25,598 nucleotides of DNA from Deltaproteobacteria bacterium UBA2409 (GTDB lineage Bacteria; Bdellovibrionota_C; UBA2361; DDRT01): NCBI GenBank assembly GCA_002343185.1, contig DDRT01000003.1, forward strand, positions 1-25,598. The letters are read 5' to 3'. Shown one piece after another: positions 7,849 through 14,855 of this stretch. Below the pieces are notes generated by a model. It was given only the letters and a program-made list of their open reading frames with translations, made no database searches and was not told the origin of the DNA. A program made the position numbers and the translations under genes. The first letter of the stretch is position 1, and the number at the start of each line of letters is the position of its first letter.

Positions 7849-7977
7849 TTGGGGGTCAGGCCGGGAGGATCTCTCGTCTGCGTCAGCAGACGAAGCAAAA
7901 AACGGGGGTCAGGCCGGGAGGCCTGACCAGACAGTTGCTAGCAGTTGCCTGGTCAGGCCTCCCGGCCTGACCCCCAA
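7849..7977. repeat. GGGGGTCAGGCC palindromic element, copy B
   Basis: The element occupies the gap between fliD and the secreted-protein gene at 7984. It is inverted relative to copy A. The terminal inverted repeat is 20 bp and perfect (7849-7868 against 7958-7977). The core hairpins carry loops GGGA and TCCC where copy A has GGAA and TTCC, so both arms changed together. The satellite hairpin TCGTCTGC/GCAGACGA lies at about 7874-7893. As in copy A, a degenerate extra copy of the end (GGGATCAGGC, 7836-7845) lies exactly 16 bp outside the element. Confidence 0.87.
7897..7928 (-). terminator. Rho-independent terminator supplied by copy B
   Basis: Read on the minus strand, the stem GGTCAGGCC, loop TCCC, GGCCTGACC is followed by CCCG and six Ts. 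It is correctly oriented to stop transcription coming from the two secreted-protein genes (8493-7984) before fliD. It mirrors the arrangement at ftsY. Confidence 0.55.
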
Positions 7978-7983
7978 AGCTAA

Positions 7984-8493
7984 CTAAAACCCTAGCGCCT
8001 TTTCAGCAGCTTCTGGATCAGAGAGAACGATCTTTTGAGATTCAATATTGTATCCACTAAGGATCTTATCTGTTCCTCGGAGCCAATTTGGTAGGGATGT
8101 CATGAAACATTTTACTTTGTTTTCTTCTGAAAGTACTGCGATCCCTCTATTAGTTCCTTTACCGGAGTTACTTACAACAAAAACTCCCCACAGCTTTGTA
8201 CTATTTTCTATAAGTGTGAAACTTTGCCCTAAGAGTCTCTCAACTCCTTTGTCGCTCCAAAAACTTGAAAGACGAGCTACTTTCCCTTCGATAATATTTA
8301 TAAATCGCCAGTCTGAGCTTGCAAGTGGACCGGAAATCTTCATTTTAGAAACTCTAGGCTCAAATTTTGCACTTACCGGATTAATAATTACTTCTATGGT
8401 GTCGTTTTCCCTATAGAACATATAAGGGGCGCAAGAGATCTCTTGCGCATAAGAAAAGCTAAATACATAAAACAAAGCCAAAATTCTTATCAT
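7984..8493 (-). CDS. Secreted protein of unknown function
   Basis: I do not recognise this family. From the ATG at 8493 the product is 169 residues with a signal peptide (MIRILALFYVFSFSYA, cleavage before QEISC). The mature part is mainly predicted beta strands with two widely spaced cysteines (QEISC and KVKCFM), suggesting a small periplasmic or surface domain with perhaps one disulfide. I chose this start over the in-frame ATG six codons earlier because it overlaps the stop of the upstream gene as ATGA and puts the hydrophobic signal right at the N-terminus. It is therefore probably translationally coupled to the gene at 8490-9203 and works with it. Confidence 0.75.
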   Translation of the reverse strand: MIRILALFYVFSFSYAQEISCAPYMFYRENDTIEVIINPVSAKFEPRVSKMKISGPLASSDWRFINIIEGKVARLSSFWSDKGVERLLGQSFTLIENSTKLWGVFVVSNSGKGTNRGIAVLSEENKVKCFMTSLPNWLRGTDKILSGYNIESQKIVLSDPEAAEKALGF

Positions 8494-9203
8494 AGAGGTT
8501 TCAAATAGCATACAAGTGCAGTTTCATATTCATGATCTGTAGAGGGAGTAACTTCATATAATCTGCTATCCTCAGGGTTGAATAGAACTGGCTCAACAAG
8601 CACAAGATAGTCTGATAGTCGAACGACACCTGCCTCACCTTTTATTGTAACCTGTGATCCAAAACAGTAGTTATTAGCACTTTGCCATTGTATACCTAGC
8701 GCAGAAAGCGGAACTTCTGCTCCGTTTAAATAGATTGCACTAGAGCCAAGATCGTATGGATGATATCCTCTTGGAAGATCTAGTTTTAGTTTTGTGCTCG
8801 GAAAACTTGCCACGAAGTTATTTCCAAGAAATCCTAAACTATCCTCAATCCAACTTATTACAGTAAAGCCACTGGGGGTGATAGTAATATCTGATTCGTT
8901 GTTTATTGAAATTTTTATAAGGCCAGATTGTCCAATATACTCTGCTTCAGACACTAACAATGATGTTAATTTCCCTCTTGAATATTTAAGAAATACGCTC
9001 TTATCTTCAGCTCTTATTTTTGTCGGATCTACCTCTTGAGGAGATCTATTTTTAGATAAAAGAACAAATAATCCCTCAGGTTCATTTGTTCTTAGTACAG
9101 TTAATGTGTCTTTGCCATTAAAGGATTGAAATAATGATGGATTAGTCTGAATGAATTCAGCATTAGCAGCTCCTATCCATACCAAAACAAGAAGAAATAT
9201 CAC
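8490..9203 (-). CDS. Secreted protein of unknown function, first of a coupled pair
   Basis: The family is not recognised. The product has 237 residues with a clear signal peptide (MIFLLVLVWIGAANA, likely cut before EFIQTN). The mature protein is rich in short predicted beta strands (SGLIKISINN, DITITPSGFTVISW, VTIKGEAGVVRLSDYLVLVE) and looks like one or two beta-sandwich domains. Two cysteines lie in the C-terminal third (NNYCFGS, ALVCYL). The start codon is GTG at 9203. It is coupled by a 4-bp ATGA overlap to a second secreted protein and divergent from the ABC-like membrane gene at 9273, separated by 69 bp. The context suggests an envelope-associated unit, but no function can be given. Confidence 0.75.
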   Translation of the reverse strand: MIFLLVLVWIGAANAEFIQTNPSLFQSFNGKDTLTVLRTNEPEGLFVLLSKNRSPQEVDPTKIRAEDKSVFLKYSRGKLTSLLVSEAEYIGQSGLIKISINNESDITITPSGFTVISWIEDSLGFLGNNFVASFPSTKLKLDLPRGYHPYDLGSSAIYLNGAEVPLSALGIQWQSANNYCFGSQVTIKGEAGVVRLSDYLVLVEPVLFNPEDSRLYEVTPSTDHEYETALVCYLKPL

Positions 9204-9272
9204 ATCATGATAATCGACAATCTAAGACTTTTTCTTAAAGATTTTTTCTGAATCAGTCGATTAATCTAGTTG

Positions 9273-10265
9273 ATGCTTAATAGGCTGGAGATCCGTAAAC
9301 TTGGTGACTCTGGAGAAACAATAAGAGAAATCTCTTGCATATCAGGCAGAATAACAGTGTTTAGATCGTTAACTGAAGGGGAGCTAAATGAATATAAACA
9401 GGCTCTGTGGGGAAATGGGGAGGGAAGATTCGCTATACTGTTTAATGATAGAACGCCAAAAAATATTGAAAGAATAGATTCTGAATCGCTAAGACTACTT
9501 GAGCCAGGCAAAACTGTAGGAGAAATTTTATCAAAGCTTCATCTTCCTGAAGGGCTATCGCTAGAGTCGTTTTTAACAAAAGTTGGTTTGGGAGGAGTTC
9601 TAGACATTCCATCTGGAAAACTAACGCTACTTCATCAGAGGATAGTAAAAATTATACAGGCTGTGCAAAAACAAGACGCAGTTATTCTGATGCATGAGCC
9701 CTTTGAAGGACTAAACCCTAGTGTTTACGAGCAGATCGCAAAGTATTTAATCACACTGGCACCAATACTCAATCTGACAGTTGTTCTTACAAAATTATCT
9801 CAAAGACCAGAGTGCTGGATTGAAAGCCCATTCGTTTCAAGGGTTCAGCTTCAGCGACCAAGAAAGGCTACAGTAGGGTTCGGGGCTGGAGATCCTTCAG
9901 TGGACGAATTAGTCAACAAAGTTAGATCCCAAGATGTGAAGTCTGGTACTCTTATTACGCACTCTCTAACTAAAAGCCCAAATCATAAAGTTCCTTTAGT
10001 TGCTGGAATCATGGCAATTTCAATCTTTCTAGGTGTTGTAAGCGCAGTAACAATTCGAACTACATCTAAATTAAGTGAACCTGAAAAAATTGCAAGAAAA
10101 GAGGAGCTTATTAGCGAAACGCCAAAGTACGTTCAGTATCCACCTGAAATCCAGCAGGCTATTGTTTCTGCATTCAAGGGTAGTTTAGGTGTTGTTCAAA
10201 GGGAAAGCATAGCTGTGCCTCAGACTAAATTAGAGATCCTCGAGGCTGAATTAGTTAGGCCTTGA
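9273..10265 (+). CDS. ABC-ATPase-like protein lacking Walker A, with C-terminal membrane helix
   Basis: The first 200 residues follow the layout of an ABC transporter nucleotide-binding domain. A strand-turn opening (IREISCISGRITVF) stands where GEhhalhGpNGxGKST is expected. A helical segment leads to VGLGGVLDIPSGKLTLLHQR in the place of the signature, and then comes a Walker B/D-loop-like VILMHEPFEGLNPSVYEQI with a strand resembling the H-loop strand (LNLTVVLTKLSQRP). The Walker A lysine and glycines are absent, the Walker B Asp is His, the LSGGQ is unrecognisable, and no switch His follows. A hydrophobic helix (about 241-262, VAGIMAISIFLGVVSAVTI) and a polar tail end the protein. It probably cannot hydrolyse ATP and may be a membrane-tethered scaffold or regulator. 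I chose ATG at 9273 over the TTG one codon earlier. Confidence 0.8.
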   Translation: MLNRLEIRKLGDSGETIREISCISGRITVFRSLTEGELNEYKQALWGNGEGRFAILFNDRTPKNIERIDSESLRLLEPGKTVGEILSKLHLPEGLSLESFLTKVGLGGVLDIPSGKLTLLHQRIVKIIQAVQKQDAVILMHEPFEGLNPSVYEQIAKYLITLAPILNLTVVLTKLSQRPECWIESPFVSRVQLQRPRKATVGFGAGDPSVDELVNKVRSQDVKSGTLITHSLTKSPNHKVPLVAGIMAISIFLGVVSAVTIRTTSKLSEPEKIARKEELISETPKYVQYPPEIQQAIVSAFKGSLGVVQRESIAVPQTKLEILEAELVRP

Positions 10266-10327
10266 TAGGGTATTGGACGATGGTCGCTCACGCTCATGCC
10301 TAAGGTCACGGTTAAGGAATGAAGTCC

Positions 10328-10864
10328 CTAAAGACTCAACTTAAACTGTTGAAAAATTTCTCTATCTATAATCCCAGTGAAATCGATCGGTAAGGACCTT
10401 AATACATCTTGTATATTAGCTCTTCTCGAATCGGTAATTCTCCCGTGAGCCAAAATGCTCACAGCATGGTGTGGACTAAATCCAGCTCTAAAAATTGCTG
10501 TTAAAGCAAGTTTATCTGCATCTTCTTCATTAGCATTATTTTCCTGATGCTCAAGTTGTATGTGAGCAAGTTCGTGTGCGATTATAAAAACAAAAGAAGC
10601 CTCATTAGGGATTGTTCTTATTAATCCACTCGAAATTAAAATCGTTCCATTATTAGAGCAAAATGCATACTGCTCATTAGAACGAACTATGCTCACAGAT
10701 ACGTGTCTATTTAGTTTCATAGAACGTGCTAGATCTTGAGCTAATTGAGTTGGATAAGCAGACTGGGATGTCTCATGCTTTTCGGTAATAGCGACTATTG
10801 GGGCAACCAGGTTTTTTTGTTGGCTACATCCAAAAAGAAAGATCAAAAGTAATAGTTTTCCCAT
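10328..10864 (-). CDS. M48-type zinc metalloprotease, predicted lipoprotein
   Basis: This is a predicted envelope metalloprotease of 178 residues. The N-terminus is a lipoprotein signal with lipobox LFGC (Cys13), so the enzyme should be lipid-anchored facing the periplasm. The zinc site HELAH is at 97-101, and the downstream ligand is the Glu of EEDAD (about 113). Family members such as BepA/LoiP/YcaL degrade or assist misassembled outer-membrane proteins. It is shorter than BepA and lacks TPR repeats, so it resembles the compact LoiP/YcaL form. It is divergent from typA, with 59 bp between starts. An AT-rich TATAAA lies just before its ATG. Confidence 0.88.
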   Translation of the reverse strand: MGKLLLLIFLFGCSQQKNLVAPIVAITEKHETSQSAYPTQLAQDLARSMKLNRHVSVSIVRSNEQYAFCSNNGTILISSGLIRTIPNEASFVFIIAHELAHIQLEHQENNANEEDADKLALTAIFRAGFSPHHAVSILAHGRITDSRRANIQDVLRSLPIDFTGIIDREIFQQFKLSL

Positions 10865-10893
10865 TAATTTATAGTCTATTGCCCTTTCTTAGA

Positions 10894-10919
10894 CCGGGTA
10901 AAGTGAGTAAAGTACCCGG
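10894..10919 (+). promoter_or_regulatory. 5'-leader hairpin before the typA start codon
   Basis: CCGGGTA (10894-10900) and TACCCGG (10913-10919) form a perfect 7-bp stem with a 12-nt loop, ending 4 nt before the typA ATG. No Shine-Dalgarno sequence is visible, so this stem lies where the ribosome must load. It could control translation or simply be part of a short leader. Confidence 0.45.
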
Positions 10920-10923
10920 CACA

Positions 10924-12714
10924 ATGAAAAATGAACTTGTCAGAAACGTAGCGATTATCGCTCACGTAGATCATGGAAAAACAACCCTTGTAGACCACCT
11001 ACTTAAGCAAAGTGGGACTTTTGGAAGTCACGAATCGGTTAGCGATCGTGTCATGGACAGCATGGATCTTGAAAGAGAGAGGGGAATTACAATTGCTGCC
11101 AAAAACTGCTCTCTAAAATATAAGAATGTGAGGATCAATGTAATTGATACCCCAGGTCACGCAGACTTTGGTGGTGAAGTTGAAAGAGCGTTGATGATGG
11201 TTGATGGAGCAGTGCTTCTTGTTGACTCATCTGAAGGACCACTTCCTCAAACAAGATTTGTTCTTAGAAAAGCTCTTGCAAGGAATCTTCCTATAATAGT
11301 CGTAATCAATAAGATCGATCGGAAAGATGCAAGAGCAAAGGAAGTTTTGGATCAGGTATATGATCTATTTATAGATCTTGATGCAAATGAGGATCAGATA
11401 GATTTCCCTGTGCTTTATGCAGTAGGCCGTGACGGCTGGGCATCTAAAGAACTCGACTCACCAGGTAAAGATCTAACTCCCTTATTCGAATCAATTATCG
11501 AAACCGTTCCTGCTCCAGACTTCAAACCAGATGAGCCTTTTCAAATGCTTGTTTTGAATATTGGATACTCAGACTATGTAGGAAGACTAGCAATAGGAAG
11601 GGTTTTTTCAGGAACTGCAAGAAAAAATGAAAGACTAGCTGCAATTGGAAAATCAGGAACCCCAACTCCTCTTAGAGTATCAAAGCTTCAAAGCTATGAG
11701 GGGGTCAGTTTTGCTGAAATAGAGGAGGCTAATCCAGGAGATATCGTTATTTTAGCAGGGGCTGAAGAGGTTTCTATTGGCGATACAATTACAACAGTCG
11801 AAACTCCAAAAGCACTTCCAAGGATAGTAGTTGATGAGCCTACAATTGGGATGGAATTCACTGTTAATAATGGACCATTTTCAGGGCGTGAAGGAAAATA
11901 TGTTCAGTCTCAGAGATTAAAAGAGCGCCTTAAAAAAGAAACACTTTACAATGTTGCTTTAGCTATCGAAGAAACACCGGATCCAGATTCACTACTCGTT
12001 AAGGGCAGAGGTGAGTTTCAGATGGCTATTCTTATTGAAACAATGAGAAGAGAGGGCTTTGAGCTTTGTGTAAGGAGACCTAGGGTTTTAACTCGAGAGT
12101 TAAATGGTAAAACAGAGGAACCAATAGAGCATCTTGTTATTGATTGTGACGAAACCAGTGTTGGAATAATTACTGAAAGGCTTTCTCAGAGAAAGGGACG
12201 GCTTTCTAATATGGTGAATCATGGAACTGGTAGAGTGAAGTTAGAGTTTTCAATCCCATCACGTGGACTTCTAGGATATAGGAATCAATTTTTAACTGAT
12301 ACTCGTGGTACAGGGTTAATGTCTTCATATCTTGTTGGTTATGAAGAGTATAGAGGGGACTTTCCGTCAAGGCAGACTGGTTCTTTAGTTTCAGACAGAG
12401 AGGGGGATGCAGTTCCCTATGCACTATTTCATCTTGAACCGAGGGGGATCTTATTTATTCCACCTGGTGTTAAAGTCTATGAGGGGATGGTAGTAGGTGA
12501 GCACAACAGGGATGGAGATCTTTGGGTCAACCCATGTAAGACTAAGAAGCTTACTAATGTCAGGGCTGCTATGAAGGATGATAATGTTATTTTAACCCCA
12601 GTTACTCCAATGAGCTTAGAGAGAGCTATAGATTTTATACGTGATGATGAGATGGTTGAAATTACCCCACTCTCGATTAGAATAAGAAAGAGGAGTTTAA
12701 AGAAAGTATCATGA
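10924..12714 (+). CDS. typA: Ribosome-associated translational GTPase TypA/BipA
   Basis: TypA is an EF-G-like GTPase that binds the 70S ribosome and supports 50S assembly and growth in the cold and under stress. G1 is AHVDHGKTT, the switch I/G2 region contains RERGITIAAKN, G3 is DTPGHADFGGEVERAL and G4 is NKID. Domain II, the EF-G-like domains III and V, and the C-terminal domain follow, with GRGEFQMAILIETMRREGFEL, SRGLLGYRNQFLTDTRGTG and DREGDAVPYALFHLEPRG. The length from ATG 10924 is 596 residues, normal for TypA. The open frame extends 42 codons upstream to 10798, but that part runs antisense through the M48 gene and resembles nothing, so I reject it. The stop overlaps the next start by 4 bp. 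Confidence 0.97.
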   Translation: MKNELVRNVAIIAHVDHGKTTLVDHLLKQSGTFGSHESVSDRVMDSMDLERERGITIAAKNCSLKYKNVRINVIDTPGHADFGGEVERALMMVDGAVLLVDSSEGPLPQTRFVLRKALARNLPIIVVINKIDRKDARAKEVLDQVYDLFIDLDANEDQIDFPVLYAVGRDGWASKELDSPGKDLTPLFESIIETVPAPDFKPDEPFQMLVLNIGYSDYVGRLAIGRVFSGTARKNERLAAIGKSGTPTPLRVSKLQSYEGVSFAEIEEANPGDIVILAGAEEVSIGDTITTVETPKALPRIVVDEPTIGMEFTVNNGPFSGREGKYVQSQRLKERLKKETLYNVALAIEETPDPDSLLVKGRGEFQMAILIETMRREGFELCVRRPRVLTRELNGKTEEPIEHLVIDCDETSVGIITERLSQRKGRLSNMVNHGTGRVKLEFSIPSRGLLGYRNQFLTDTRGTGLMSSYLVGYEEYRGDFPSRQTGSLVSDREGDAVPYALFHLEPRGILFIPPGVKVYEGMVVGEHNRDGDLWVNPCKTKKLTNVRAAMKDDNVILTPVTPMSLERAIDFIRDDEMVEITPLSIRIRKRSLKKVS

Positions 12715-13364
12715 AAAATCTTATTTTATTATTTCTTGCTGCTAGTGCTCTTGCTCAGGTTTCAAGTGTTGGAGTAGGAGAGGTATCAATTGAGCCTACA
12801 GAGGCTGAAGTTTCAATTGCTATACGAGAGGTGGCTCCAGATGCAGCTAGTGCTGCAAAGGCATCCTCAAAAAAAGCAAATGAGATCGTCCCATGGTTAA
12901 AGTCTATTGGCGGAAAAGATATTAAGACAACCTCAATTAGCCTTTCTCCTCAGTATAATTACGACGGAGGAAAGCAAAGGCAGGTTGGTTATGAGTCAGT
13001 TTATTCATTAGTTGTCACAACATCACTTGATAAAGTTGGAGATCTTATTGATGGAGCCGTAGCTAAAGGAGCTAATGGAATTAGTGGTCTTACTTTTACA
13101 GCCACTAAAGATGTACTAGCCAAGGCAAAAAGTGATGCTATAAAAAGAGCAACCGAAAATGCATTATCTCAGATCGATTCAGCAATTAGTGGAATCGGAA
13201 AATCAAAAGGTGAGGTGACTAATATAAAAGTGCTCTCAGAGTGGACACCTTCACCAAGACCGATGATGATGGAGGCAATGGCAGTTAGAGGGGCACAATC
13301 AGCACCAATAGAAGGTGGATCGCTTTCAGTTAGCGCTTCAGTTGAGGTGACAGTAGGGTTTTAG
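12711..13364 (+). CDS. Periplasmic SIMPL-domain protein (DUF541 family)
   Basis: This 217-residue secreted protein has signal peptide MKNLILLFLAASALA, cut before QVSSVG. The rest fits the SIMPL/DUF541 family: the opening VSSVGVGEVSIEPTEAEVSIAI, a helix of paired Ala/Lys residues (AASAAKASSKKANEIV), the strand KTTSISLSPQYNY, the GVxxLTF-like ISGLTFTATKD, and the C-terminal SVSASVEVTVGF. Members form oligomeric rings, and some have been linked to oxidative stress (E. coli YggE), but their biochemical role is poorly known. Its ATG overlaps the typA stop codon (ATGA), so the two are probably co-translated. A G9 homopolymer (13372-13380) follows the stop. Confidence 0.88.
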   Translation: MKNLILLFLAASALAQVSSVGVGEVSIEPTEAEVSIAIREVAPDAASAAKASSKKANEIVPWLKSIGGKDIKTTSISLSPQYNYDGGKQRQVGYESVYSLVVTTSLDKVGDLIDGAVAKGANGISGLTFTATKDVLAKAKSDAIKRATENALSQIDSAISGIGKSKGEVTNIKVLSEWTPSPRPMMMEAMAVRGAQSAPIEGGSLSVSASVEVTVGF

Positions 13365-13400
13365 ACCGCTTGGGGGGGGGTAGTCTGAGAAAGAACCTGC

Positions 13401-13454
13401 CTGGACTGGCATCAGCCAGTCCTAATCTTTAAGGACTGGTTAATACCAGTCCAG
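13401..13454. repeat. Double-hairpin palindrome, different family
   Basis: Two hairpins, GGACTGGC/GCCAGTCC (13403-13410/13415-13422, loop ATCA) and GGACTGGT/ACCAGTCC (13433-13440/13445-13452, loop TAAT), can also pair with each other through CTGGACTGG/CCAGTCCAG (13401-13409/13446-13454). The architecture matches the core of the GGGGGTCAGGCC elements although the sequence is unrelated. It sits between the SIMPL gene and comEC, where it could act as a terminator although no T-run is attached. Confidence 0.75.
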
Positions 13455-13631
13455 ACAAAGTAACAAGAAACAAATTTTCTCTTAACTCGATTAGAAATTA
13501 CGTGGCCATTTATTTCGATAACTGCCGGAACTCTTTTTTGCTACTGGGCTAAGGGTGGTTTCTACATTCTATCGGGTCTTTTACTGTTAATTTTCCGAAA
13601 AAAACTCCCATATTTTATTGTTGGGGTTATC

Positions 13632-14855
13632 TTGGCCTATCAGGCGTTACCTCCAAAAACTATTCCAAACACTAGAGAATTTTATGTAAAAGAAGTACTC
13701 CCAAGAAATAAATTAGGAGAAGTTTCCTTAATTCTTCATCCAGCAACTTTATGTAAAGTAAAAGATCTTCCATGGGTTAGAGCTTCAAAAGCTAAAGAAG
13801 GAGATTACATTTTAGCGGAGATAAAAAGATCCGAAGTTTCACATTCTATATCTCCATTTACATATCAGGCATCACTTCTGTTTAGAGGTGTTAATAATAC
13901 ATGTAGAATAATTGCTTCTACATTAGTAAGAAAGAATGATTCAAGGTTTACTTTAAGAGAAAAACTTCAGCAGTCTTTGAACACAAATATAAAAGATCAA
14001 AATGTTAGAGCATTACTAGGAGGTATGATTTTTGGAGATATTTCAAACCTTTCGAGACAAATAGAAACTCTATTTAAAAATACAGGGCTATTCCATCTTT
14101 TAATCGTCTCAGGCTATCAAGTTATGCTTCTTTTTTTTCTGATAAGATGGGGAGTATTCAAGATATTACCAAAAAACAGCTATCACTCTGGATATGGTGA
14201 GCAGATCAGTGGAGCGCTTTCTCTGATTATTTGTTTCAACTACGCATTGTTATGTGGGATGGAACCACCAATAAAAAGAGCACTAATTTTTCTTGTAATA
14301 TTAGCTCTTTGTCAGATTTTAACAATCCCACTTTCAAGAATTAAGCTTCTAGTAGTTACGGCAATTCTGGTTGTTGTTGTTGATCCTGGCTCCCAATTTA
14401 CCCCAAGTTTTCATTTAACATTTGGTGCGCTTATTGGTTTTCTACTTACCAGATCTCCGGGGGTAGGGGTGATCTTTGCATCCATGTTTACATCTTTAAT
14501 CTCATTAATATGGTTTGATCAATTACCTGCAATCTCCGTAGTAGCAAATTTAGTATTTGCCCCTTTATTTACAGCATTAAGCCTGTTTGGAGGTGGGATA
14601 GCTATTTTTAGCTTACTAAGTGGTGGCGCTGAGCCTCTGTTTTTTATGACAGAGAAAGCGATACTTTTAGTCCTATATACTTTGAAATTAATGCCAGTTA
14701 GTGAGTTGAAAATTTTAGCCTTACCCTACTTAGTCATTCTTGCGCATGCTGGAGTTAGAGAATTTAAAAAGGCAGCCTTAGAAAACTACCTTAAAAAAAT
14801 TTTCAGAAAACGACTAAAGCTATCAAACTTTAAAAGCAGCCTCCTCTCCCGTTAG
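13632..14855 (+). CDS. comEC: ComEC/Rec2-like DNA uptake channel, short form, start uncertain
   Basis: ComEC forms the inner-membrane channel for single-stranded DNA uptake. The product has an OB-like N-terminal part (about 15-100), then the Competence domain with hallmark motifs LLGGMIFGD, NTGLFHLLIVSGYQVML and the GMEPPIKRA turn, and about eight to ten membrane helices. It ends at 407 residues without the C-terminal metallo-beta-lactamase-like domain of long ComEC proteins. The only standard start is TTG at 13632, but the same frame is open from 13464 and encodes typical ComEC N-terminal membrane helices (ITAGTLFCYW; ILSGLLLLIF; YFIVGVILAY). The true start may be ATT (13497) or CTG (13584), or an ATG may have been lost next to the palindrome at 13401-13454. 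The 3' end overlaps plsY by 33 bp, tail to tail. Confidence 0.85.
   Translation: MAYQALPPKTIPNTREFYVKEVLPRNKLGEVSLILHPATLCKVKDLPWVRASKAKEGDYILAEIKRSEVSHSISPFTYQASLLFRGVNNTCRIIASTLVRKNDSRFTLREKLQQSLNTNIKDQNVRALLGGMIFGDISNLSRQIETLFKNTGLFHLLIVSGYQVMLLFFLIRWGVFKILPKNSYHSGYGEQISGALSLIICFNYALLCGMEPPIKRALIFLVILALCQILTIPLSRIKLLVVTAILVVVVDPGSQFTPSFHLTFGALIGFLLTRSPGVGVIFASMFTSLISLIWFDQLPAISVVANLVFAPLFTALSLFGGGIAIFSLLSGGAEPLFFMTEKAILLVLYTLKLMPVSELKILALPYLVILAHAGVREFKKAALENYLKKIFRKRLKLSNFKSSLLSR

Noticed and set aside
6124..7977. CRISPR array made from the GGTCAGGCC repeats
   Set aside because: Spacing is irregular, copies are palindromic and far apart, there are no uniform spacers and no cas genes.
10266..10327. 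Terminator between the convergent ABC-like and M48 genes
   Set aside because: No stable stem with a T-run is visible in this short gap.
10798..10923. 42-codon extension of typA
   Set aside because: It is antisense to the M48 lipoprotein start, and TypA proteins begin at the MKNELVRN equivalent.
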